The translations under genes were made by a program, and so were the position numbers. Shown piece after piece: positions 1 through 7,812 of a stretch of 25,025 nucleotides of DNA. Under the pieces are notes generated by a model that worked only from the letters and a program-made list of their open reading frames with translations, was not told where the DNA came from and ran no database searches. The stretch is from Bacilli bacterium. GTDB lineage: Bacteria > Bacillota_I > Bacilli_A > RF39 > UBA660. The stretch is taken from the NCBI GenBank assembly GCA_028708005.1, contig JAQVZV010000001.1:1-25025 (forward strand), written 5' to 3'. Every line of letters starts with the position of its first letter. The first letter of the stretch is position 1.

Positions 1-13
1 CCATACTACCTAC

Positions 14-2119
14 TTAATTATCATTATTAAGCGCTTCTTTACGAGAAAGGTTTAATCTTCCTTTTTTATCATAACCAACTGCTTTAACAATAATCTCATC
101 ACCTAGTTTAACAACATCTTCCGTTTTATTAACTCTTTCATTTGCTAATTGTGATATATGAACTAGTCCTTCACAACCAGGCCACAACTCTACAAAACAT
201 CCAAAATCTTCAATCTTAACAACTTTCCCTGTATATATTTTGCCTTCTTCTATTTCTCTAGCAATATCTTCAATAATACTTATTGCTTTATCTATCATGG
301 CATAATCATTGTGATATACGATAACTCTACCATCATCTTCAATATCAATTTTTACATCTCCACAATCTTCTATAATCTTAGTAATCGTCTCACCACCACG
401 ACCAATAACATCTTTGATCTTAGCCGGACTAATTTTAATTTGTTTAATCTTTGGCGCATAAGGACTAAGTTCTTTACGAGGAGAGTCAATAACACTTTCC
501 ATAACATCTAAAATTTGTAATCTTGCAATACGAGCTTGTTCTAAAGCTTCTTTCAAGATTTTTTTGTTAATTCCTTTTATTTTGATATCCATTTGAAGAG
601 CACATATACCATCTTTAGTACCCGCCACTTTGAAATCCATATCTCCCATATGATCTTCCATACCTTGAATATCAGTCAAAATAGTATAATCGTCACCATC
701 ACTGATTAATCCCATAGCAATGCCTGCTACTGGAGCTTTAATAGGAACACCCGCTGCCATCAGTGACATACAGCCGGCACATATACTAGCTTGACTAGAA
801 GAACCATTACTTTCTAATATTTCAGATACAACTCTAATCGTATATGGAAACTCTTCTTCACTTGGTATAACTTGTAGTAAAGCTCGCTCGCCTAAAGCAC
901 CATGGCCAATTTCCCTTCGACCGGGCGCACCATAACGCCCTGTTTCACCCACACTAAATTGAGGGAAGTTATAATGAAGCATAAATCTTTTACCATCTTC
1001 AACACCAAGGCCATCTAATATTTGATGTTCTCCAATAGCACCTAATGTGGTAACACTTAATGCTTGTGTCTGACCCCTAGTAAACATTGCCGAACCATGA
1101 GTTCTTGCTAAAATGTCAACCGCCCCATGTAAAGGCCTAATTTCATTAATACCTCTACCATCAGGTCTTATCTTATCTTCCGTTATTAAACGCCTTACTT
1201 CTAACCATTCAATTTCATCAAGAATACTCTTTACATTACTAATTATTCGATTTTTATTTTCATCATCATTATGTTTTTCTTCATATAATTTAACTATTTC
1301 TTCTTTTAACTCATCAATTGCATCATATCTTCCTATTTTATCTTTTATCTGAATACATGCAATCATTTTATCTTTAGCTATTTTGTTTATTTCTTCTTTT
1401 AAACCTTCATCAATAGTTGAAACTTCAAACTCCATCTTTGGAACGCCAATTTCATCTATAATTTGCTTTTGGAAAGCCACTAATTCTTTTATAGCCTCGT
1501 GTCCAAATAACATAGCTTCTAACATAACGCTCTCTGATACTTCTTTACTGCCTGCCTCTACCATATTAATAGCTGTTGCTGTACCTGAAATAGTTAACAC
1601 CAATTCGCTTTTTTCCATTTGCTCAGCTGTTGGATTGATAATAAAATCACCATCAACTCTACCTACTACAACACCTGCTACAGGTTCTTCATATGGTATC
1701 TTGCTTATAGCTAACGCTAGCGAAGAACCAAACAAAGCTGTCATCTCTGGCGAATTATCTTGATCAACCGAAAGAACAGTATTAATTACTTGTACTTCGT
1801 TCCTAAAACCTTCTGCAAATAATGGTCTAATAGGTCTATCGATTAAACGAGCCGCTAACGTTGCATTTTCTGTTGGCCTTCCTTCTCTTTTGATAAATCC
1901 ACCAGGTATTTTACCAACCGAATATTGCCTTTCTTGATAAATTACCATTAGTGGAAAAAAGTCACCTTCAGATGCCGTTTTTGAAGCAACAGTTACCGTT
2001 AAAACAGCTGTATCACCATATCTAACTAATACTGACCCATGAGCCTGTTTAGCAAACTCACCATGTTCAACGATTATTTCTCTTCCTCTAAAATTAAACT
2101 TAAATTCTTTCTTATCCAT
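14..2119 (-). CDS. pnp: Polyribonucleotide nucleotidyltransferase (PNPase)
   Basis: The 701-residue protein has the full PNPase layout: two RNase PH-like domains joined by an all-alpha segment (about residues 1-540), a KH domain with GRGG loop (about 555-610) and a C-terminal S1 domain (about 620-690). The second core carries the motif DHMGDMDFK, whose acidic residues are typical of the catalytic metal site. The enzyme degrades RNA 3'-to-5' with phosphate in the cytoplasm and usually takes part in RNA turnover complexes. The ATG follows a strong GGGAGG site. It lies 40 bp after rpsO, with a short hairpin and a T-rich tail between them that could reduce read-through, as in the common rpsO-pnp arrangement. 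Length is normal and I see no defect. Identification is very secure. Confidence 0.98.
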   Translation of the reverse strand: MDKKEFKFNFRGREIIVEHGEFAKQAHGSVLVRYGDTAVLTVTVASKTASEGDFFPLMVIYQERQYSVGKIPGGFIKREGRPTENATLAARLIDRPIRPLFAEGFRNEVQVINTVLSVDQDNSPEMTALFGSSLALAISKIPYEEPVAGVVVGRVDGDFIINPTAEQMEKSELVLTISGTATAINMVEAGSKEVSESVMLEAMLFGHEAIKELVAFQKQIIDEIGVPKMEFEVSTIDEGLKEEINKIAKDKMIACIQIKDKIGRYDAIDELKEEIVKLYEEKHNDDENKNRIISNVKSILDEIEWLEVRRLITEDKIRPDGRGINEIRPLHGAVDILARTHGSAMFTRGQTQALSVTTLGAIGEHQILDGLGVEDGKRFMLHYNFPQFSVGETGRYGAPGRREIGHGALGERALLQVIPSEEEFPYTIRVVSEILESNGSSSQASICAGCMSLMAAGVPIKAPVAGIAMGLISDGDDYTILTDIQGMEDHMGDMDFKVAGTKDGICALQMDIKIKGINKKILKEALEQARIARLQILDVMESVIDSPRKELSPYAPKIKQIKISPAKIKDVIGRGGETITKIIEDCGDVKIDIEDDGRVIVYHNDYAMIDKAISIIEDIAREIEEGKIYTGKVVKIEDFGCFVELWPGCEGLVHISQLANERVNKTEDVVKLGDEIIVKAVGYDKKGRLNLSRKEALNNDN

Positions 2120-2132
2120 ATTAACCTCCCTC

Positions 2133-2160
2133 TAAAAGAAAAGACACTCAAAATAGTGCC
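2133..2160 (-). terminator. Partial terminator or attenuator between rpsO and pnp
   Basis: On the minus strand GGCACT and AGTGTC form a 6-bp stem (one G-U pair) around a 6-nt loop, followed by TTTTCTTTT. It starts at the last base of the rpsO stop codon. The stem is weak, so partial termination or a processing site ahead of pnp is more likely than a full stop, because no separate pnp promoter is evident. Confidence 0.5.
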
Positions 2161-2429
2161 TACTTTCTTAAATTCAATTTTTTAATTAATTCACGATATC
2201 TCTTTACATCATGTTTAACTAAATAATTTAGTAAACTACGACGTTTACCAACTTTTATCAACAAGCCTCTTTTAGAATGAAAATCATGTTTATGTTCTTT
2301 TAAATGTTCTGTAAGTTGTTCAATTTCTTTTGTTAAAATTGCTACTTGAACTTCAACTGAACCGGTATCATTCTCATCACGTGCAAATTTCTTAACTAAC
2401 TCTTGCTTGTCATCTTTCCTTAAAGCCAT
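2160..2429 (-). CDS. rpsO: 30S ribosomal protein S15
   Basis: This 89-residue protein (MALRKDDKQELV...) has the usual S15 length and its conserved segments, such as DTGSVEVQVA and the basic SKRGLL / KVGKRRSLLNYL region. S15 binds the 16S rRNA central domain early in 30S assembly. The start is set at the ATG at 2429 because AGGAGG lies just upstream at 2436-2441. An in-frame upstream start would add 11 residues that the family lacks and would swallow this SD. The gene has its own sigma-A-type promoter and a structured leader, which suggests S15 autoregulation as in other bacteria. It is followed by pnp. Confidence 0.98.
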   Translation of the reverse strand: MALRKDDKQELVKKFARDENDTGSVEVQVAILTKEIEQLTEHLKEHKHDFHSKRGLLIKVGKRRSLLNYLVKHDVKRYRELIKKLNLRK

Positions 2430-2454
2430 TTTATTCCTCCTAACTTTTAATATA

Positions 2455-2503
2455 CACCTCAATCCTAGTAAACGACGGAGTTATCAATTACCAAGATTAG
2501 GTA
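2455..2503 (-). promoter_or_regulatory. Putative S15 autoregulatory leader hairpin of rpsO
   Basis: The rpsO 5' UTR can form a 13-bp stem with one bulged G between arms 2491-2503 and 2455-2468 (plus-strand coordinates), enclosing a 22-nt loop. The loop-proximal end of the stem has G-U and G-C pairs in succession, like the G-U/G-C element S15 recognises in 16S rRNA. The loop contains CUCC (2477-2480), complementary to the GGAG of the rpsO SD, so a pseudoknot that sequesters or traps the initiation site is possible. The pairing is read directly from the sequence; the role is inferred from known S15 autoregulation. Confidence 0.55.
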
Positions 2504-2511
2504 GCAATAAT

Positions 2512-2540
2512 AATATACCCTATATCTTATGATAAATCAA
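2512..2540 (-). promoter_or_regulatory. sigma-A-type promoter of rpsO
   Basis: TTGATT (2535-2540), a 17-bp spacer and TATATT (2512-2517) on the minus strand lie in the gap between truB and rpsO. The predicted start near 2505 places the whole leader stem inside the transcript. Confidence 0.65.
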
Positions 2541-2569
2541 GGGGTTTGAGTATAATTATTTATAACATT

Positions 2570-3442
2570 TTATATCAGCATCTTATATGGCTTTGCTTTT
2601 GTTACATCCTTATTATAAGTCTGATAAATTGCTATTAACTCACCATCGGGATTAATTATCTTTATCATATTGTCATCTAATGTTTTCTCAATAATAGATC
2701 CATTCCTTATATTTTTTTCTAAATCCTTATCAACAGAAATACTTTTTAAATTTGGTAACGCCTCATCTAATGTTAATAACTTATAATCACCTTTAGCAAC
2801 ATTATCCAATGAATAACAATCATTTATTGTAAAATATCCTTGTTTAGTTCTCCTCAAATCAGACATACATGTAGGATAACCCAATTTTAAACCTATATCC
2901 CTAATTAAACTACGTATGTATGTCCCCTTTGATACAGAACACTTAATCTTAAAGATAATTTTGCCACCAATATCTTCTAAGTCTCCTATCAAAGATAAAT
3001 CATATATTTCTACTTCTCTTTTGGGCAATTCAATTGTTATATTATTTCTAGCATAGTCATAGAGCTTGCGCCCGCTCACTTTGACAGCACTATATTTGGG
3101 AACTTCTTGATTATAAATACCTATAAAACCCTTTAATACAGTTAAAACCTGTCCTTTAGATATATCTACATCATTAACTTCCTTCAAAACAGTTCCATCT
3201 ATATCAAGGGTATCAGTTCCTATTCCAACTGTAACCTCTGCTATATACTCCTTATTATAATTTGTGATAAGATCGCTTATTTTAGTAGCCTTACCTATAC
3301 AAAGTACTAAAACACCTGTAGCTAAAGGATCGAGAGTCCCGGTGTGACCTACGCGTTTTATGCCTATAATACGGCTAACCTCATTCACAACATCCCTACT
3401 TGTTATTCCTTTAGGCTTATCAACGACAATAATTCCATTCAT
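2570..3442 (-). CDS. truB: tRNA pseudouridine(55) synthase TruB
   Basis: The 290-residue protein begins with the family signature DKPKGITS. It carries the catalytic motif GHTGTLDPLATG, with the nucleophilic Asp at about residue 38. A conserved Tyr region (KYSAVKVSGRKLYDYAR, about 115-131) and a short C-terminal PUA-like segment follow. It makes pseudouridine 55 in the T-loop of tRNAs. Its start follows GGTGAT. The neighbours rbfA and infB match Bacillus order, but ribF, which follows truB there, is absent: rpsO follows directly under its own promoter. Length is normal. Confidence 0.96.
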   Translation of the reverse strand: MNGIIVVDKPKGITSRDVVNEVSRIIGIKRVGHTGTLDPLATGVLVLCIGKATKISDLITNYNKEYIAEVTVGIGTDTLDIDGTVLKEVNDVDISKGQVLTVLKGFIGIYNQEVPKYSAVKVSGRKLYDYARNNITIELPKREVEIYDLSLIGDLEDIGGKIIFKIKCSVSKGTYIRSLIRDIGLKLGYPTCMSDLRRTKQGYFTINDCYSLDNVAKGDYKLLTLDEALPNLKSISVDKDLEKNIRNGSIIEKTLDDNMIKIINPDGELIAIYQTYNKDVTKAKPYKMLI

Positions 3443-3470
3443 CTATATCACCAACATTATCATAACATAA

Positions 3471-3502
3471 AATAATGGATAGATTATATTCCATCCATTA
3501 TT
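3471..3502 (-). terminator. Hairpin between rbfA and truB
   Basis: AATAATGGAT and ATCCATTATT form a perfect 10-bp stem with a 12-nt loop, and the minus-strand 3' arm runs into TTTTATG. It overlaps the last codon of rbfA. The short T-tract suggests a weak terminator or a processing hairpin. Confidence 0.4.
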
Positions 3503-3842
3503 CATTATTAATATTTTTGATAATTCTTTCTATATTATCTGCATATGCAATTGATTCATCATAAATAAACACCAAATCGGGCATTGTTCTAATCTCAAAG
3601 CGTCTTCTACCTAATTCTCCTTTGATAAAACCTTTGGCATTATTTAAATCTTCAATTATCTTCTCCTTCTTATCATCAAAGATATTGGTAACATATACTT
3701 TGGCATAACTCAAATCATTAGCTAATTGAACATCTGTCACAGTAACCATTTTTAAATCTTGATCTCTTATTTCATTGGCAATGATATCACTAATTTCATT
3801 TTGAAGACTGCTTGCAATCCTCTTGATTCTAATTGTATTCAT
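3498..3842 (-). CDS. rbfA: 30S ribosome-binding factor A
   Basis: A 114-residue single KH-like domain protein starting MNTIRIKRIASSLQNEIS, with the typical segments VTVTDVQLANDLSYAKVYV and GELGRRRFEIRTMPDLVFIYDES. RbfA binds immature 30S subunits and assists maturation of the 16S rRNA 5' end. It follows infB with a single base between the infB stop and the rbfA ATG, so the two are almost certainly translationally coupled. Length is normal for Firmicutes. Confidence 0.96.
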   Translation of the reverse strand: MNTIRIKRIASSLQNEISDIIANEIRDQDLKMVTVTDVQLANDLSYAKVYVTNIFDDKKEKIIEDLNNAKGFIKGELGRRRFEIRTMPDLVFIYDESIAYADNIERIIKNINNE

Positions 3843-3843
3843 A

Positions 3844-5949
3844 TTATTTTTTCACTTCCACTAACTCATAAGCTTCAATAATATCTTGTTCTTTTAAATC
3901 ATCATAGTGTTCAATCGTAATACCACATTCAAAACCACTTTTGACTTCCTTAACAACATTCTTTTCTCTTTGAAGACTACTTATATTACCATCATATATT
4001 ACAATACCATCTCTTATAATACGAGCTTTGGAATCATTCTTAATAAGACCACTTAATATATAGCAACCTGCAATCGTGCCTGTTTTAGAAAATTTGAATA
4101 ATTTTCTAACTTCTGCCTGTCCCAAAGTTTTCTCTTCATATGTAGGATCTAATAAACCTTTCATAGCAGCTTCTAATTCCTCAACTGCTTTATATATAAC
4201 ATTATATAATTTGATATCAACAGAGTACTCTTTAGCTGTTTCCACAGTTGTAGTATTTGGTCTGACATTAAAACCTATAATAATAGCATTAGATGCATTA
4301 GCTAAAACAACATCACTTTCTGTTATAGTACCCGTACCACTCCTTATTATATTTATGTTAACGCCTTCAACTTCAACCTTTTGCAAAGCATTTCTAACCG
4401 CTTCTTCGCTTCCCTTAACGTCAGCTTTTACAATGATATTAATCTCCTTTATTCCTTCTTGTATCTTAGAAAATAAAGCTTCTAATGATAACGGTTCCCC
4501 CATAACACGAGTTTTTTGTTTAACTGCCGTTTGGCGAGCTTCAGCGATAGAGCGGGCTTGTTTTTCACTTTCAAAAGCCATAAACTTGTCGCCTGCTGTT
4601 GGAATATCATTTATTCCGGTAACTGATACTGGCATTGATGGTAGGGCTTCTAAAATTTCCTCATCATTATCATTTTTCAAAGTCCTAACTTTCCCATATG
4701 ATGTTCCTACTACAATTGGATCACCTATTCTTAAGGTGCCATTTTGAATAAGTAAAGTCACCATTGGCCCGACACTTTTATCAAGTCTTGCTTCAATTAC
4801 AGAACCAAGTGCATATCGATTAGGATTGGCTTTTAGCGATTGCATTTCAGCGATTAAAAGAATGTTTTCTAATAGTTTGTCAATACCATCACCAGTAGCT
4901 GCCGATACTTTTACAAATAAGGTATCGCCTCCCCATTCTTCTGGGGTAAGACCACAAGCTGCCATTTCAGTCATAACTTTTTCCGGATTTATACCTGGCT
5001 TATCCATTTTGTTAATAGCTACAATGATTGGGACTTTAGCTGCTTTAGCATGATCAATCGCTTCTTTGGTTTGAGGCATAACACCATCATCAGCAGCAAC
5101 AACGATAATAACAATATCAGTTATACTAGCACCTCTAGCACGCATCTCGGTAAAAGCTGAGTGCCCCGGAGTATCAATAAAAGTTATTTTTTGACCCTCA
5201 TATGAAACTTGATAAGCTCCAATATGTTGCGTTATCCCACCCGCTTCATCACTAACAACACTGGTTTTTCTAATAGTATCTAAAAGAGTAGTTTTGCCAT
5301 GGTCAACATGGCCCATGACCGTTACAACTGGAGGTCTAGGTGTTAAATCTTCTTCAGCATCAGTTATTTCTAGATTTTCAAAATTAACTTCATCTTGTGT
5401 CTCTTCCCTTTTTAAATCTTTTCCATAATCTAATACGGCAACTGATGCCTCATCAAACGATATTGACTGATTAAGACTAAGCATAACGCCTAGAGTCATT
5501 AATTTCTTGATTAAATTAATACCATCTACATCAAGCGCTGATGCTAAGTCGCTAACTGTCATCCCCTCTTTATATATAACAATATTATCATCTTGGTCAG
5601 CTTTATTAGATATTAGTTTTTCTTTATGTTTATACATTTGCTTACGTTTATTTGCAAAATCATCACTCGTAGTATTGCTTTTCTTTTTCAATTTCTGAAT
5701 CTTTATAGTGTCATCTACTTTTAGGTTGACTTTCGAAATGATTTCCTCTATTTTTTCATCATCAATTTCTTCCTCGAAAGGTTCAAACTCTACCACTGCA
5801 TTTTCAAATATATTATCTAAAGCGATAATATGTTCTTCTTCAAGTAGATCATTTTCGTTTTCTACAGGTATTTCTAATTCCATACATTTTTTAAGTACGA
5901 TATTTACATTTTTACCAATATCATTTGCGTAATCTAAAACACTCATCAT
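3844..5949 (-). CDS. infB: Translation initiation factor IF-2
   Basis: The 701-residue protein has a short N-terminal IF2_N helical module (about 1-50), an acidic then basic linker, a second IF2_N-like module (about 122-176), and the GTPase domain with G1 GHVDHGKT (213-220), G3 DTPGH (258-262) and G4 NKMD (312-315). Domains II, III and the fMet-tRNA-binding C2 domain follow. It positions initiator tRNA on the 30S subunit and promotes subunit joining. Two ATGs are adjacent; AGAGGTG lies 7 nt before the first. It is slightly shorter than B. subtilis IF-2 because the linker is reduced. ylxQ, normally between ylxR and infB, is missing: only 24 bp separate them. Confidence 0.98.
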   Translation of the reverse strand: MMSVLDYANDIGKNVNIVLKKCMELEIPVENENDLLEEEHIIALDNIFENAVVEFEPFEEEIDDEKIEEIISKVNLKVDDTIKIQKLKKKSNTTSDDFANKRKQMYKHKEKLISNKADQDDNIVIYKEGMTVSDLASALDVDGINLIKKLMTLGVMLSLNQSISFDEASVAVLDYGKDLKREETQDEVNFENLEITDAEEDLTPRPPVVTVMGHVDHGKTTLLDTIRKTSVVSDEAGGITQHIGAYQVSYEGQKITFIDTPGHSAFTEMRARGASITDIVIIVVAADDGVMPQTKEAIDHAKAAKVPIIVAINKMDKPGINPEKVMTEMAACGLTPEEWGGDTLFVKVSAATGDGIDKLLENILLIAEMQSLKANPNRYALGSVIEARLDKSVGPMVTLLIQNGTLRIGDPIVVGTSYGKVRTLKNDNDEEILEALPSMPVSVTGINDIPTAGDKFMAFESEKQARSIAEARQTAVKQKTRVMGEPLSLEALFSKIQEGIKEINIIVKADVKGSEEAVRNALQKVEVEGVNINIIRSGTGTITESDVVLANASNAIIIGFNVRPNTTTVETAKEYSVDIKLYNVIYKAVEELEAAMKGLLDPTYEEKTLGQAEVRKLFKFSKTGTIAGCYILSGLIKNDSKARIIRDGIVIYDGNISSLQREKNVVKEVKSGFECGITIEHYDDLKEQDIIEAYELVEVKK

Positions 5950-5973
5950 ATTCGTTCACCTCTTTCGTATATT

Positions 5974-6234
5974 TTATTTACTAATAATATTTTCTAATTC
6001 ATCATATACACTACTCGGGATAGATGCTTCTAAATGATGATCTAATTGTTTTTCTATTCTTGCCCTTTTTATAACATCCATATCTCTTTTAAGATATGCA
6101 CCTCTTCCGTTTGCTTTGCCAGTTTCATCAATAAATATATTCCCTGTATTATCTTTGACGATCCTTATAAGTTCACCTTTAGAGCATTTTTCTTTAGTTA
6201 CAACACATGTCCTAAGTGGTACTTTTTTCACCAT
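5974..6234 (-). CDS. ylxR: YlxR-family RNA-binding protein (RnpM-like)
   Basis: An 86-residue basic protein of the YlxR (DUF448) family, recognised by PLRTCVVTKEK near the N-terminus and the conserved GRGAYLKRD (about 43-51). The B. subtilis homologue has been reported as RnpM, a modulator that binds the RNase P RNA. Its position directly after nusA is conserved in Firmicutes. Only 5 bp separate the nusA stop from this ATG. The best SD-like bases, GGGG, lie 13 nt away inside nusA, so translation probably depends on coupling to NusA synthesis. Family assignment is secure; the RNase P role here is inferred. Confidence 0.93.
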   Translation of the reverse strand: MVKKVPLRTCVVTKEKCSKGELIRIVKDNTGNIFIDETGKANGRGAYLKRDMDVIKRARIEKQLDHHLEASIPSSVYDELENIISK

Positions 6235-6239
6235 TAAAC

Positions 6240-7415
6240 TTACTCATCCCCTTCAGTTTTGATATTTATCCCTTCATTAGCCATATCTTCTAGTGTCTTA
6301 ATATTTATATTATAATGAGTTAATTTGGTTGCTAAACGAACATTTTGACCCTTGCGACCAATTGCTAAAGAAAGATTATCCCCTTCAGCTACAACAATCG
6401 CTTCTTTTCGTTTCTCATCAGTTATATAAACATCTATATTACGTGCTGGACTTAAAGCATTCTTAATAAAAATTGCTGGGTCTTTATCATATTGAATTAA
6501 ATCAATCTTTTCACCCTTCAATTCCTTTAAAATCCTTTCAATCCTCTCGCCGTGTTCACCAATACATGATCCAATAGCATCAATTTTTCTATTTTCAGAA
6601 TAAACTGCTATTTTACTCCTAACGCCAGCTTCCCTAGCTATACTATAAAGAACAACATGTCCATCATGTAATTCTGGGATTTCAAGTTCTAATAAACGTT
6701 TAACAAAACCATAATGAGTTCTTGATAATAAAACCTTTGGTCCCTTAGGAGTATTTTCAACTTTAGTTATATATACTTTTAATGAATTGCCCATTATTAC
6801 GGTTTCCCCAGGTATAATTTCCTTTTTAGGTAAAATACCATGAGTACGGCCTAAATCAATGTAGTAATTTAAAGCATCTTCTCTTGACGCAATACCTACT
6901 ACTAACTCATCTTGTTTACCTTCAAACTCATCCATAATGCTAACACGTTCGGCTTCTCTAATTTTTTGCATAATAACTTGTTTTGCTGTTGAAGCTGCAA
7001 CTCTTCCAAAATCTTTAGGAGTAACCTCCTCTTCAATCGTTTCACCAACTTGAATATTAGGAACTTTTTTCCTAGCATCTTCCAAAGTAATTTTAACAAT
7101 ACTCTTAGCCGGAACTTTTTCCTTTTCATTTTCATCTTCTACAGAAATAGTCTCATCGGTAGGAGCTACGTCCTCCATTATAGGTTCCTCTACTTGATTA
7201 TCGTCTTCTATCTTATCGACAACTGTTAAAATAGAATGAACCTTAATATCACCCGTTTTCCTATCCAAGTCTACTCTTACATTAGTAAGTGCATTAAAAT
7301 TTTTCTTATATGCAGTCGCTAATGCTAACTCCATAGCTTCAAAAACAATATCTTTAGAAATGTTCTTCTCGGCAGCGATGTGATCAACTGCCTTTATAAA
7401 TGCGCCTTTGTCCAT
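6240..7415 (-). CDS. nusA: Transcription termination/antitermination factor NusA
   Basis: The 391-residue protein has the RNA polymerase-binding N-terminal domain, an S1 domain (about 160-225) and two KH domains with GXXG-type loops GEHGE and GRKGQ. NusA modulates pausing, intrinsic termination and antitermination. It lacks the C-terminal acidic repeats of proteobacterial NusA, as is normal for Firmicutes. Its ATG overlaps the rimP stop by one base (TAATG), implying coupling. A strongly acidic, low-complexity stretch of about 30 residues (about 72-103, Asp/Glu-rich) sits inside the N-terminal domain before the conserved VTPKDFGRVAA segment. I do not expect it in B. subtilis NusA, so it looks like a lineage-specific insertion. 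Confidence 0.97.
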   Translation of the reverse strand: MDKGAFIKAVDHIAAEKNISKDIVFEAMELALATAYKKNFNALTNVRVDLDRKTGDIKVHSILTVVDKIEDDNQVEEPIMEDVAPTDETISVEDENEKEKVPAKSIVKITLEDARKKVPNIQVGETIEEEVTPKDFGRVAASTAKQVIMQKIREAERVSIMDEFEGKQDELVVGIASREDALNYYIDLGRTHGILPKKEIIPGETVIMGNSLKVYITKVENTPKGPKVLLSRTHYGFVKRLLELEIPELHDGHVVLYSIAREAGVRSKIAVYSENRKIDAIGSCIGEHGERIERILKELKGEKIDLIQYDKDPAIFIKNALSPARNIDVYITDEKRKEAIVVAEGDNLSLAIGRKGQNVRLATKLTHYNINIKTLEDMANEGINIKTEGDE

Positions 7416-7672
7416 TATTTATCGCCTCCTTTGGTTTTTGAACACACATCCAAAACATATGTATCGTTAATAATATCTTCTTTATCAATAATGGGACTAA
7501 TAATATTAGTAGCTGCTACACAATCATCTACATTAATATAAGGATCTTTATCAATTATAATTCTTAAAACATTAGTATTCTCTTCCTTTTGATATGTAAT
7601 AGTATCAATCTTAATATTAATTTCTGCTAAATGCTCCTCAATCAAACGTTTAATAATACTTTCAATTTCCAT
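7415..7672 (-). CDS. rimP: Ribosome maturation factor RimP, N-terminal domain only
   Basis: An 85-residue protein starting MEIESIIKRLIEEHLAEINI, matching the alpha/beta N-terminal domain of RimP, including RIIIDKDPYINVDDCVAATNIISPI and the strand YVLDVCSK. Typical RimP has about 150 residues, with an SH3-like C-terminal domain after a SPG-type linker. Here the protein stops right after that strand, and the stop overlaps the nusA start, so there is no room for a frameshifted C-terminal domain. RimP supports early 30S assembly; whether one domain suffices is unknown. AAGGAG lies upstream of the ATG. Position before nusA and the conserved strands make the identity likely despite the short length. 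Confidence 0.85.
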   Translation of the reverse strand: MEIESIIKRLIEEHLAEINIKIDTITYQKEENTNVLRIIIDKDPYINVDDCVAATNIISPIIDKEDIINDTYVLDVCSKTKGGDK

Positions 7673-7687
7673 AATATTCTCCTTAAT

Positions 7688-7711
7688 TTTAAAGAGTGAG
7701 ATGTCTCACCC
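7688..7711 (-). promoter_or_regulatory. Leader hairpin upstream of rimP
   Basis: GGGTGAG and CTCACTC form a 7-bp stem (one G-U) around a 4-nt loop within the roughly 45-nt 5' UTR expected from the promoter at 7726-7734. It is followed by TTTAAAATT and then the rimP SD. It could be an attenuator or an RNA-stabilising element; its function is unknown. Confidence 0.4.
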
Positions 7712-7725
7712 TTCCTGTCCAATAC

Positions 7726-7734
7726 ATTATATCA
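7726..7734 (-). promoter_or_regulatory. Extended -10 promoter of the rimP-nusA-infB operon
   Basis: TGATATAAT on the minus strand is a perfect extended -10 element (TGnTATAAT). No good -35 hexamer is present at normal spacing, but A-tracts lie upstream. It lies about 50 bp from the oppositely directed promoter of the CPBP gene. Confidence 0.6.
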
Positions 7735-7781
7735 TATAATTAATTTTTTTGTATATTTTTCAACAACTATTAAGTTAAATT

Positions 7782-7790
7782 TGCTATAAT
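7782..7790 (+). promoter_or_regulatory. Extended -10 promoter of the CPBP protease gene
   Basis: TGCTATAAT on the plus strand matches TGnTATAAT exactly and lies 22 bp before the ATG at 7813. Transcription would start a few bases before the TAGGAGG ribosome-binding site. Confidence 0.6.
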
Positions 7791-7812
7791 ATATCTATAA
7801 TAGGAGGTAAAA

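Noticed and set aside
1383..1763. 126-codon plus-strand ORF inside pnp
   Set aside because: Antisense shadow of the PNPase frame with no SD and no recognisable domain.
4076..4747. 223-codon ORF on the plus strand inside infB
   Set aside because: It is antisense to a clearly coding IF-2 region, has no ribosome-binding site and its translation resembles no family; it is a composition shadow.
7415..7672. Frameshift explaining the short RimP
   Set aside because: The stop overlaps the nusA ATG and NusA is complete from its own start, leaving no space for a hidden C-terminal domain.
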